Of a DNA stretch of 52,990 nt, positions 16,836 to 25,504 are shown in pieces (position 1 is the first letter of the stretch; each line of letters starts with the position of its first letter). The stretch lies in contig QENH01000195.1 of NCBI GenBank assembly GCA_003336485.1, positions 1 through 52,990 of the forward strand. The letters run 5' to 3'. The DNA comes from Candidatus Methanophagales archaeon. Lineage in GTDB: Archaea; Halobacteriota; Syntropharchaeia; Alkanophagales; Methanospirareceae. The translations under genes and the position numbers were made by a program. The notes beneath the pieces were generated by a model. That model was not told where the DNA came from, ran no database searches, and worked only from the letters and a program-made list of their open reading frames with translations.

Positions 16836-17460
16836 GATCATGGCCACTGCCCCAAACGATGGATGGGGGTTTATTGAAAAAGAGGAAAAATTATTTCTAT
16901 TACGACCGCCCTATACTACTTCTGATCTGATTGAAGTTACAATAAAAGACTTATCAAAGGCCATTCATTCATATGGCTTTGAAGAGTGTGCTATTAGTCT
17001 TAATAGCATGCATGAAGTGGTCAAATTTCTCAAAGAGGCATATATTGAAACAAAAAAAACTCAAGGTATTGAGTTACCATCTTTTGAGAAATTGAGAGAA
17101 GGGTTGAAATATGCTACTGATGATGTGCTGTTAGAATATCTCAAGAGAGCTAAAAGCGAGTTAATTCCTGAAGGAAAATTTGATGCGGCTGAGTCAGTGA
17201 CTATTGATTTAATGAAATTAGAACGGGTAATGACTAATCTGGAAATGCAAAAAATGGCGATTGCTATTCTTGAAAACTGTAAAGAGGAGAGAGAAAGACT
17301 GAGAGATTTAGAAAATCAGATAAGAGATAATCAAGAAGAAACGTGGAAGGCTAGATTTCTCGGCGTAGTGAGCATATATCCAATAGACGCTATAAAAAAA
17401 CATCAAAAAGCAATTGCTGAAAATGGGCAAATATTACCCATGTGTTATTGTGGTGCCTAG
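16825..17460 (+). CDS. Second protein of the KGGVGR operon (WGFI...LLRPPY motif)
   Basis: The 211-residue protein starts with a small beta-rich module containing NDGWGFIEKEEKLFLLRPPY (about 10-29), then SDLIEVTIKDLSKAI, and continues as helices with a coiled coil near 135-170. I remember similar short proteins beside KGGVGR ATPases but cannot name a family. The start overlaps the first gene by 11 bp, and the stop lies 2 bp before the ATG of the ATPase gene, so stoichiometric expression is likely. It may be the adaptor between the other two proteins; that is inference. Confidence 0.7.
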   Translation: MEIKIMATAPNDGWGFIEKEEKLFLLRPPYTTSDLIEVTIKDLSKAIHSYGFEECAISLNSMHEVVKFLKEAYIETKKTQGIELPSFEKLREGLKYATDDVLLEYLKRAKSELIPEGKFDAAESVTIDLMKLERVMTNLEMQKMAIAILENCKEERERLRDLENQIRDNQEETWKARFLGVVSIYPIDAIKKHQKAIAENGQILPMCYCGA

Positions 17461-17462
17461 CG

Positions 17463-19241
17463 ATGGAAACAATAACGTTCTATTCATATAAAGGTGGGGT
17501 TGGGCGTACATTAGCTTTAGCTAATATTGCGATTTATCTCTCCCGCTTTGGTAAAAATGTTTGTATTATGGACTTTGACTTAGAGGCGCCTGGACTTCAT
17601 TACAAATTCCCGCAACTCGTCAAAACTACAGATATTAGGAAGGGTTTGGTGGACTATATATATGAATTTACACATAATAAAGTCATTCCGGAATCAATGG
17701 ATGAATTTACATTGGAACTAGTACATCCATCAAAATCCCGGGGCGAAATCCGATTGATTCCCGCAGGTGATGTCCTTTCCGCAGATTATTGGCGTAAATT
17801 AGCAGCGATAAATTGGCACAAATTGTTTTATGAAGAATACAGCGAAGGTATCCCTTTCTTTCTCGAACTAAAAGAGAGATTAAGGAAAGAATTTAACCCT
17901 GATTTTCTACTTATAGATTCCAGAACCGGCGTAACAGAGATGAGCGGTTTATGTACTTCTCTTTTATCCGATAAAGTGGTGTTTTTAATTGTCAACAATC
18001 GAGAAAATATCGAGGGCGTACGTCAGATACTCCGCAGTATCCAGGCAGTTGAACGATTGCCAGGGCAAAAGCCAATAGGGGTAACTTTTGCGCTTACGCG
18101 TATTCCATTTCCAAACGAAGAAGATGATGATGAGGGTCTAGAGCAGCAAATTGTAAAAGAGATACAAGATTTTCTAAACGAGCCAGTAGAAGATTTAGAG
18201 AGTCAGTTAAATGTTCCGGATATTTGTATACTTCACTCTGATAGAGAATTGGAATTATCAGAGTCCTTGAGAATAGGCGAGGAAGGGGTTACTAAAGAAA
18301 CATCATTATTGCGGGATTATCTAATACTGTTTTCAAAAATCATACCTAATACAGTTATTGTGCCAAAACTTGACAGTATCCTAAAAGAAATCACTGCTAA
18401 CCTCTTAGACCATCCGGATAAAGCACAAGAGGAATTGGAAGGACTGGTGCTAACTTATTCGCACCCAAAAAGTCTTGAAACACTTATAGATTTCTATATC
18501 CTCCGCAATGCAGGGAGGGAAAGGATATTAGGTGCATTTCACGAGTTATGGAGTACTTTTGGAATTGACAATCCTAAGACAGTATCAAAATACGTTTCTC
18601 TTTTTATGAAATGGGAATTATCCTCTCGGGAAGAGCCAGAGTTTAAATTAGCAATAATAGATAAATATCTTGAATTAAATCCCGAGGATATGATTGCGGT
18701 TGAGAGGAGATTAGCTGAAGCGTATAAGGAATATGACAAATCAGAAATGGCTTTAGAGCACTATCTTCGACTTTTAGACGTGGTTAAAGAAAAAAGTGAA
18801 ATTTTTGGAGAAATTCTCGATATTTATATTGAGACGGAGCGTCCTGAAGAAGCTATGGGCTTATTCGAGAAATATTCTGATATTATTGATGCTGATGTAT
18901 CTTTACGAGTGAAGAAAGTAGAAGTTATGTTCAAAGCAGGTAAGTTACAAGAAATGGGAGAACTGCTTGATGACGGTGGGGTTACAGAAAGAGAACTTTT
19001 TGATGAAAACCCACATGTATATTTTAACGTAATGAAGAGGTTAGGGAGGTTAGAAGAAGCGGATAAGAAACTAAATATGATGCTAAATGATGCTTTAAGT
19101 CGGGGAGATGCTAAGAGATTAAGGGAAGTAGGGGCGTTTTATTCTATATTCGATAGACAGGAGGAATTTAAGAACAAAATATCGGGACGACACGTCCACG
19201 CTGATACAATAAGCCATTATCCCGTAACGCAGATATATTAA
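17463..19241 (+). CDS. KGGVGR-motif ATPase with C-terminal helical repeats
   Basis: Residues 1-300 form a SIMIBI/MinD-like ATPase: TFYSYKGGVGRT (K10 to T16) is a deviant Walker A in which the usual GKT lysine is Arg15. MDFDLEAPGL (D37, D39, E41) is the switch region, and LLIDSRTGVTEMSG is Walker B. This is the KGGVGR variant recognised in NTP-dependent conflict systems. Residues about 310-590 are TPR-like helical hairpins. I start at the ATG at 17463 because it gives the family N-terminus; an in-frame upstream codon (17442) would add seven residues inside the previous gene. It is the third gene of the operon and its probable switch. Partner specificity is unknown. Confidence 0.85.
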   Translation: METITFYSYKGGVGRTLALANIAIYLSRFGKNVCIMDFDLEAPGLHYKFPQLVKTTDIRKGLVDYIYEFTHNKVIPESMDEFTLELVHPSKSRGEIRLIPAGDVLSADYWRKLAAINWHKLFYEEYSEGIPFFLELKERLRKEFNPDFLLIDSRTGVTEMSGLCTSLLSDKVVFLIVNNRENIEGVRQILRSIQAVERLPGQKPIGVTFALTRIPFPNEEDDDEGLEQQIVKEIQDFLNEPVEDLESQLNVPDICILHSDRELELSESLRIGEEGVTKETSLLRDYLILFSKIIPNTVIVPKLDSILKEITANLLDHPDKAQEELEGLVLTYSHPKSLETLIDFYILRNAGRERILGAFHELWSTFGIDNPKTVSKYVSLFMKWELSSREEPEFKLAIIDKYLELNPEDMIAVERRLAEAYKEYDKSEMALEHYLRLLDVVKEKSEIFGEILDIYIETERPEEAMGLFEKYSDIIDADVSLRVKKVEVMFKAGKLQEMGELLDDGGVTERELFDENPHVYFNVMKRLGRLEEADKKLNMMLNDALSRGDAKRLREVGAFYSIFDRQEEFKNKISGRHVHADTISHYPVTQIY

Positions 19242-19327
19242 CTTCTAGATGTTATTAGTGTTAATTTGGAGTACATAGATGAAATGAGTAAAACAAAAAC
19301 GTAATCAATTAAAAACGGAATAAAAAG

Positions 19328-20959
19328 ATGATAGTAGATAAAACAGCATATCGTGCGAACGATATAAGAGGCATAGCAGACACCCAGCTCAGTGACGACT
19401 TCTGCGCCCTGGCCGGGCTGGCATATGTGGAGCTACTGCGCAAGCACCGAGGTAAAGAGCCGCAAGAGCTAAGAGTGGTTATGGGCAAGGACGTCAGAAA
19501 CAGCTCGCCGAGATTGAAAACCGCTTTTGTCGACGCGCTTATGAGCAAAGGTGTCCATGTCATAGACATAGCACCAGCGGAAAAGGTGAGCTCCACACCC
19601 TTGATGTATTTCGCGACCTGGCTATTCAATGCGGATGGCGGCGTGGAAGTCACGGGCAGCCACCTGGACAAGGAATGGAACGGCTTCAAGCCCTGTGTTG
19701 GCACAGAAAGCGCCACAGAGGATCAAATACGAGAGATGTTGCAAACAGCGGAGCAGCTAGAAGTGGGATTCAAATCACACGTAAGCAGTGTTAAAGGCGA
19801 GCTTGAAGTGGTGGACGTACTGGCGGATTATCATGCGATGATCGTTGCGAACGTTGTACTGCGCGAGCGATGGGAAGAGCTCGCATTAGACGCTCTTGCA
19901 AGCAAGAGTTCTTTAAGAGCTGCACTTGCCATCGCGGAACAAGAGCTAGAAAAGCTACCGGCGGTCAAAAGGGCGCCATTGACCGGTTTAAGAATCGTTT
20001 ATGACGCTGGAAACGGAACTACAGGCGTGATAGCACCACCGCTATTCCGTGATTTGGGCGCCGAAGTATTCGAGCTTTATTCAGTGCCGGACGGTAATTT
20101 CCCTAACCATCTGCCGGATCCCACGATACCGCGGTTCCTGAAGGATTTACATGCCGAAGTAGCCCGTAAACACGCGCATATCGGGCTTGCCTCCGACTGT
20201 GACGGTGATCGAGCAGGTGCAATATCACCAACTGGAAAGATGATAATCGGTGAACAAATCCTCGCTCTGCTCTGCAAGCACATCCTAAAGGAGCATCATC
20301 ATGCCAAAATCGTTTACGATACCAAATGCTCTGATGCGATACGAGAGATAATCATAGAGAATGAGGGCGTGCCAGTCGAGTGGAAAACCGGGTTTTCTTT
20401 TATCAAATCGAAGATGGAAGAGCTAAATGCAGTTGCAGGCGGTGAGATGTCAGGTCATGTGTATTTCGCGAAGAATAATCGTGCAGACGATGCGGTATTC
20501 GCATTTTCCGAGCTTTTACTGCTTACCGCCAAGGAATCAGAGACTAAAAGCGACGTGAAGGTGGTGGATGTACTGCTTGAGGACTTCTTGACGCGATACG
20601 TGAACACGCCGGAGATACGGATCCCTGTAGTGAGCGATGAAGAGAAAGGGCGTGTTTGCGATGCCGTAGAGGACTATTATCGTGAGCTTGCTGCAACTAA
20701 CCCCGAGCTATATAAACGAAGGACAGACGAAAGTGGTAATGATATAGATGGTGTGAAGATAGAGTTTGTGAAGGATAACGGATGGGCGCTTGTACGCCAC
20801 TCGAACACATCGCCTGTGATAATTCTACGGATGGAGGCGCGGCATGAGGATGGACTCAGGAAGATAGAAGAGCATGTATTGAGCAAATTCGCAGAGTTCA
20901 AAACCGTTGATCTGAACGCGGACGATTATGTCAGAGCGATAATGGCGCGAGTACCCTAA
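19328..20959 (+). CDS. Phosphoglucomutase/phosphomannomutase family protein
   Basis: The 543-residue protein follows the alpha-D-phosphohexomutase plan. It opens with ANDIRGIA, has a phosphoserine loop VEVTGSHLDKEWNGF (S111), the metal loop SDCDGDRAG, the sugar loop GEMSGH, and a C-terminal phosphate-binding RHSNTSP. The active-site loop reads TGSHLD where most members have TASHNP, and about 80 residues are inserted between domains 1 and 2, so it belongs to a longer subfamily. It interconverts sugar 1- and 6-phosphates for glycan or nucleotide-sugar synthesis. Archease follows 7 bp downstream. Confidence 0.87.
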   Translation: MIVDKTAYRANDIRGIADTQLSDDFCALAGLAYVELLRKHRGKEPQELRVVMGKDVRNSSPRLKTAFVDALMSKGVHVIDIAPAEKVSSTPLMYFATWLFNADGGVEVTGSHLDKEWNGFKPCVGTESATEDQIREMLQTAEQLEVGFKSHVSSVKGELEVVDVLADYHAMIVANVVLRERWEELALDALASKSSLRAALAIAEQELEKLPAVKRAPLTGLRIVYDAGNGTTGVIAPPLFRDLGAEVFELYSVPDGNFPNHLPDPTIPRFLKDLHAEVARKHAHIGLASDCDGDRAGAISPTGKMIIGEQILALLCKHILKEHHHAKIVYDTKCSDAIREIIIENEGVPVEWKTGFSFIKSKMEELNAVAGGEMSGHVYFAKNNRADDAVFAFSELLLLTAKESETKSDVKVVDVLLEDFLTRYVNTPEIRIPVVSDEEKGRVCDAVEDYYRELAATNPELYKRRTDESGNDIDGVKIEFVKDNGWALVRHSNTSPVIILRMEARHEDGLRKIEEHVLSKFAEFKTVDLNADDYVRAIMARVP

Positions 20960-20966
20960 AATCTAA

Positions 20967-21392
20967 ATGAACAGAGACGCGAAAATAAAATATGTTGAGC
21001 ATCCCTCGGATGTCGGATTCGAGGTGTATGGCGACACGTTAGAGGAGCTTTATGCTAATGCAGCTATTGCCATGTACAGCCTCATGACCGATGTAGACGA
21101 AATAGATGCGGATGTGGAACGAGCGATAGAGCTAAAAGCAGAAGACTTTCAGAGTTTGATGTTCGATTGGCTGGACGAGCTGATTTTTTTGTTCGACTCG
21201 GAATCGCTGGTAATGAACAAATTCGATATTGCCGTGAACGAAACCAATTTTAGTATATGCGGTAATTGCAAAGGCGGCAAATTCGATCCCACAAAACATG
21301 TATCAGGCATAATAATAAAAGCTGTTACATATAACATGATGCAGATAAGTAGTAACGAAGTTTGGAGTGCAAGAGTCGTTTTAGATGTCTAA
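20967..21392 (+). CDS. Archease (RtcB ligase activator)
   Basis: The 141-residue protein has the archease features: YVEHPSDVGFEVYGDTLEEL at the start, an ITA-like NAAIAMYSLM helix, DFQSLMFDWLDELIFLFD, and the C-terminal KAVTYNMMQI. Archease stimulates guanylylation and turnover of the tRNA ligase RtcB. The conserved Asp of the HxSDxG calcium site is present. RtcB itself is not in this window. It is co-directional with the mutase, 7 bp away. Confidence 0.92.
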   Translation: MNRDAKIKYVEHPSDVGFEVYGDTLEELYANAAIAMYSLMTDVDEIDADVERAIELKAEDFQSLMFDWLDELIFLFDSESLVMNKFDIAVNETNFSICGNCKGGKFDPTKHVSGIIIKAVTYNMMQISSNEVWSARVVLDV

Positions 21393-21597
21393 AAACGAGT
21401 TTTCTAAAGAAAATTTAGAGGCTCTACCAAAAAAGGCTTGCTTACGCAGCAAACTTTTTTTTTCAAAAAAAAATTGATCAAAAATAGGTATTTCTGAATG
21501 ATTTGTGAGTAATGAGTGAAACTTATAAATACCTCTTCAGCCATATCTATTCTGATAGGAAGGGTTTATGTAGGTAAAAAGATCATGCCCTACAAAA

Positions 21598-21657
21598 CTT
21601 ATATATAACAAATATATAATACAACATGTATGTTGTCCAACAAAGACGTTAGGTGAT
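21598..21657 (+). promoter_or_regulatory. Promoter and Shine-Dalgarno of the ATPase pair
   Basis: TTATATATA at 21598-21606 is a good archaeal TATA box. AGGTGAT at 21651-21657 is the ribosome binding site and makes the ATG at 21662 the likely start, not the GTG at 21653 that overlaps the site. A second TATA-like element (CTTATAAATACC near 21530) lies further upstream, so two start sites are possible. Confidence 0.6.
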
Positions 21658-21661
21658 GAAG

Positions 21662-22855
21662 ATGTTGCCTGCAAGCGGCCCCGTCATGGGGAAGGACTTC
21701 TTTAACAGAGAAGAGGAAATCAAAGATCTCTTGAGGTTGCTAGAAAGAGAGAATATCGTACTGATCTCGCCGAGAAGGTATGGGAAGACCTCGCTAATGA
21801 GAGAGCTAGGGAGAAGACTGAGTGAAAGAGGACAGTTATGTCTTTTTTTAGACGTAATGCACATTGACGCTCCAGAGGATTTCGTTATTGAATTAGCAAC
21901 CGCAGCTTTCGATGTGACCAATGTCAGGAAAAAATTCGCCAAATCATTAAAAGGTGCATTCATACGATTGAGTACGTTATTTGATGAAATTGAAGCCACA
22001 GTCGCGGGAACTGGAATAAAAGTAAAGTTTAGAAAAGGATTAAATGATGAAATAGGCAAAGATAACTGGACTGAGAAAGGAAAAAACATTTTTGATGCTA
22101 TAAAGAGCATGTCAAACGAAAAACCAATATATGTTGTGATTGATGAGTTGTCTGAGTGCATTAACAATATGATAAAAAGGAAGAAAAATGCGAAAAAATT
22201 CCTTCAGTGGTTCAGGAGCATAAGACAGCAAACAATACAAGATTTGAGATTTGTAGTCGGGGGATCAGTAAGTTTTGACCGAGTTGTAAGAGGAATTCCC
22301 GGACTTCCCTTGATAAACGACTTCAAAAGAGTTTGCGTAGAATGCTTTTCAAGAGAAGATGCTTTGAAGTTCATCGAGAAAGGCTTCATTGAAGAGGAGA
22401 TAGAGTACAGAGAAGAGATAGGAGTGAAGATAGTGGAATGCATTGGAGAACCTTACGTGCCTTTTTTCACTGCGATTTTCCTCCGCATGACTCTGCAGGA
22501 AGCAGGAGCTCACATAACCAAAGAAATTATCGAAGAGGCGTATAATAGTAAATTACTTGGTGCACAGGGTAAGGGTTATTTTGAGCATTACAAGGAAAGG
22601 CTTAGGATATATTATGATGAGATAATGGCTAAAGCGGCGAAATGGATTTTAAAAAAAGCTTGTGTAGACGATAGAGGTATCCCAAAACAGCTCGCTTTCA
22701 ATTTGTTCAGAGAAGCAACGGGTACGGTGGACGAAGAGCGATTCGTGGACTTACTTTACGATCTTGAAAACGATTTCTATATCAAGTTTGACGGCGAGAA
22801 TATTCGATTTCAATCAAAAGTTTTGAGGGATTGGTGGAGGTTGTACCATGTCTGA
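21662..22855 (+). CDS. STAND-like AAA+ ATPase (archaeal MNS-type)
   Basis: The protein of about 397 residues has FFNREEEIKDLL before the P-loop, then LISPRRYGKTS (K42, T43), where the first Gly is replaced by Ser as is usual in the MNS/archaeal ATPase clade. It has Walker B VVIDELSE, a sensor strand FVVGGS, and a C-terminal winged helix ending RDWWRLYHV. These ATPases are abundant in archaea; roles proposed include mobile-element control and conflict signalling. The 3' end overlaps the next ATPase gene by 8 bp. Each member of the pair has its own P-loop, which suggests a heteromeric complex. Confidence 0.83.
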   Translation: MLPASGPVMGKDFFNREEEIKDLLRLLERENIVLISPRRYGKTSLMRELGRRLSERGQLCLFLDVMHIDAPEDFVIELATAAFDVTNVRKKFAKSLKGAFIRLSTLFDEIEATVAGTGIKVKFRKGLNDEIGKDNWTEKGKNIFDAIKSMSNEKPIYVVIDELSECINNMIKRKKNAKKFLQWFRSIRQQTIQDLRFVVGGSVSFDRVVRGIPGLPLINDFKRVCVECFSREDALKFIEKGFIEEEIEYREEIGVKIVECIGEPYVPFFTAIFLRMTLQEAGAHITKEIIEEAYNSKLLGAQGKGYFEHYKERLRIYYDEIMAKAAKWILKKACVDDRGIPKQLAFNLFREATGTVDEERFVDLLYDLENDFYIKFDGENIRFQSKVLRDWWRLYHV

Positions 22856-24929
22856 CGTAGTGCTTTACCGGTTTCAACCTGATGCAATGAACAAGGAGAC
22901 GTTAAAGCAGTTATTCATTGGAGGGAATAGAAAAAATCTTCTCAATAAACTAACAAAAGAGATAGAACATGCTGTGGAAAACAGAACGCCGAGATATTAT
23001 TTGATTATTGGTCCACGAGGCGTGGGGAAAACACATTCCCTAACGATGCTCTACTACAATGTTAAAGAGCAAATAGAAAATGTTTTGGCGATAAAACTGT
23101 CTGAAGAAGAGTACTCACTGTATAGAGTTTCCGATTTACTTTTGCGGATTTTAGGAATGATAGATAAGCGAGAAAGGAATTTAAGCGACTTTGAGCAGAT
23201 GTCAGACGATGAAGTAGTCGTAGCAGCTCTGGACGAGTTGAAGAGTAGGGATAAAATGATTGTGCTGTTCCTTGAGAACTTAAATCAGATATTAGGCGAG
23301 CAGATGAGTAAGAAGGAAGTCCAACGGTTACGATCTATATTTCAAACGGAAAACATATTTACGGTGGTGACTACTGCGCCACTTGTGTTTCCACAGGTTT
23401 CTGAACATCAGGAGCCGTTCTTCAATTTCTTTGATATTATCTATCTCAAGGAGCTTACGAAAGCTGAGCTGAAGGAGCTGGTTAGAGAAATAGCTGTGAT
23501 TGAGAACGACGAAGCGTTCTTGAGTAAAATGGATGTATACGGGCAGAAAATAGATGCCGTTAGTGTTCTTACCGGTGGCAGTCCGAGAATGGCAATGCTG
23601 CTTTACGACCTTATGAGCAAAGGCAAATTAGTGGATGTTAAGAAGGCATTCTTTAAATTGCTCGATGAAAACACACCCTATTATCAGGACGTTTTTAGAT
23701 TGCTCAGCGCGGAGAAGCGAAAAGTATTCGATACGCTCATAGCCATCGGAAGACCGGCAACGCCAAAGGAAATAGCGAAAAGGGCACGGCTGGATGGTAA
23801 AAGCGTGAATACGCAACTAAAACGGCTTGAAAAAGATGGTTACGTGCTTTCACGGAGAATGGGGAAGAGAACAAGATATGAGGTGAGGGAACGGTTATTC
23901 AGGTTGTGGCGGGAATTGAGACGACAACCTTTTGCGATGCAGAAGCTTTCTATATTAGTAGAATTTCTGGAGCTTTGGTATAGCGCAGAAGAAAGGAAAG
24001 AAAGATTTTTAGAGCTATTTGTAGGTTTAGGGGAGGCTTTAGATGAAACAAGGAAGAGTGAGGCGAGTTATTGGTTCTTGAGCCTTCCGGGGAAATATAA
24101 AAAAGAGTTGATACCGCGAGTTGTAAAAGAAGTTTATGAAGTAGGGGAGGTTAAACTGTTAGATGAGCTGGTTTACGGGGACGTAGAATTAAAAGCTGAA
24201 GCTGATAAAGCGGAGATTACGATTTTGTTTGAAAAAGGAAAATATGGGGAGATTTTGGAAATGGCTGAAGAGATGATTACTGTAGAAGAAAACAATGCAA
24301 GCGCCTGGCTATTAAAAGGCGCAGCATTAGGTTCTCTTGGTCGCGATGATGAGGCTTTAGAAGCCCTTTCAAGATCCATCGAGTTGAATCCTGATGATGC
24401 TGCCGCTTGGTTAATCAAAGGCGAGGTGCTAAGGAAACTTGATAAGAATGAAGAAGCTTTAGTGGCCTTTTCTAAATCATTGGAGTTAAATCCTGATGAT
24501 AGCTACATATTATATCTAAAAGGGTTATTTCATCTAAAAATATCATTGCAAGAATTTAAGAGCAACAATTATGGGAACGCTTTAACAAATCTGCCTTATG
24601 CGTTGGATGCTCTTGATCGCTTTAGCATATCATCGAAAGATAGAGAGCAAGCAAAAGAAAAACGAGATGAAGCTATTATGGGATTCCTGAGGAGCTTGAT
24701 AGATACTAAAAACGTTGAAGCAGTGGATATGGCTTTAGAATCTATTGGAACGAATAAGGAGGAGCTTAAAGAGTTGTTTAAGTCAATTACTACCGCAGTA
24801 GAAATCGTGAAGGGCAAAGATGTAAACAAGTATTACGAACTTCAAGTAGAAATAAGAGAGGTGGTAGCGGACATAGTCAAGAGGCTTACCGGTTCTGAGG
24901 AACTATTGCCTGAAGAGTATAAAGGGTAA
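22848..24929 (+). CDS. STAND-like ATPase with winged helix and TPRs
   Basis: The 693-residue protein has an N-terminal ATPase with Walker A GPRGVGKT at 55-62 and Walker B MIVLFLENLN. At about 305-345 it has a winged helix-turn-helix (ATPKEIAKRARLDGKSVNTQ), followed by a helical region. At about 475-560 two to three tetratricopeptide units (ALSRSIELNPDDAAAWLIKG) are visible. It overlaps the upstream ATPase gene by 8 bp. The winged helix could bind DNA or, as in other STAND proteins, act as an internal hinge. Function is inferred as a signalling NTPase paired with its neighbour. Confidence 0.82.
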   Translation: MSDVVLYRFQPDAMNKETLKQLFIGGNRKNLLNKLTKEIEHAVENRTPRYYLIIGPRGVGKTHSLTMLYYNVKEQIENVLAIKLSEEEYSLYRVSDLLLRILGMIDKRERNLSDFEQMSDDEVVVAALDELKSRDKMIVLFLENLNQILGEQMSKKEVQRLRSIFQTENIFTVVTTAPLVFPQVSEHQEPFFNFFDIIYLKELTKAELKELVREIAVIENDEAFLSKMDVYGQKIDAVSVLTGGSPRMAMLLYDLMSKGKLVDVKKAFFKLLDENTPYYQDVFRLLSAEKRKVFDTLIAIGRPATPKEIAKRARLDGKSVNTQLKRLEKDGYVLSRRMGKRTRYEVRERLFRLWRELRRQPFAMQKLSILVEFLELWYSAEERKERFLELFVGLGEALDETRKSEASYWFLSLPGKYKKELIPRVVKEVYEVGEVKLLDELVYGDVELKAEADKAEITILFEKGKYGEILEMAEEMITVEENNASAWLLKGAALGSLGRDDEALEALSRSIELNPDDAAAWLIKGEVLRKLDKNEEALVAFSKSLELNPDDSYILYLKGLFHLKISLQEFKSNNYGNALTNLPYALDALDRFSISSKDREQAKEKRDEAIMGFLRSLIDTKNVEAVDMALESIGTNKEELKELFKSITTAVEIVKGKDVNKYYELQVEIREVVADIVKRLTGSEELLPEEYKG

Positions 24930-25262
24930 TGCTTTCCGCTCTTCCAAATCATAGACCATAAACCCTTGGTTACGGAGTTCTTCTTTACCCTCAATACTCT
25001 CCGCTATAACGCCATAATACTCCCGTTTACCGCCTCCTTTTACATGCCATTCGACAAGCTTTGCATTATCTCTAGGCGCATGTAATAGGTTCTCTGCTTC
25101 TCGGTAGCTCAGCTTTACCCACTTTCCCGCAAAAAAAATATTTACTTTCTTGCCTATTCTTCTTCTGCCGTAGACTACAATTAACCGCCCTTTTTCTTTC
25201 GCCCACTCTTCTTCTAATAGCGAAAGTATTCTGACAGGAATCGCTAACAATGAGGCCATCAT
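24903..25262 (-). pseudogene. Internally deleted archaeal ATPase (DUF234 family)
   Basis: The 119-residue reading joins the N-terminal P-loop region of an archaeal ATPase (RLIVVYGRRRIGK) directly to the C-terminal DUF234 region (GKWVKLSYREAENLL, then GVIAESIEGKEELRNQGFMV). The Thr after the P-loop Lys, Walker B and the whole domain between are missing; full-length relatives have roughly 450 residues. The 3' end overlaps the convergent STAND gene by 27 bp. I read it as a deletion remnant. A short functional protein is unlikely but not excluded. Confidence 0.7.
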
Positions 25263-25400
25263 TTACAAATGTATTGCCTGTAATGTTAATGTAACCGCAT
25301 TCCCTTTTCCACCTGCATCCACAACCGGCTGACCAACCCCTTTTAGTGTAACTGATTTATCCACAACAACATTCTCGTAGTAAACACCGCTATTAACGCC
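25263..25400 (-). pseudogene. Fragment of a NosD-like/parallel beta-helix surface protein
   Basis: On the minus strand about 46 codons read SGVYYENVVVDKSVTLKGVG, then QPVVDAGGKGNAVTL, and stop at 25263-25265. This is the first coil of a right-handed beta-helix (NosD/CASH type) protein, where GTYxENVxVxKSLTLxGxG and VVDAGGKG are typical. There is no signal peptide before it and nothing of the protein after it, and a stop precedes it. It is a relic beside another relic. Confidence 0.6.
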
Positions 25401-25504
25401 TCATATTTCTTAAATCGAGTGATAACTATTTTCACCCACACTTATCTACTGGGGTGCCTATCCCTTGTCTCCCTTCTCCCCTCTCCTATTTCTCCCGTCT
25501 CCCA

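Noticed and set aside
21400-21480. Hairpin-like stretch with poly-T and poly-A after archease
   Set aside because: T runs followed by A runs could be an archaeal terminator, but the pairing is A/T only and I cannot distinguish it from AT-rich noise.
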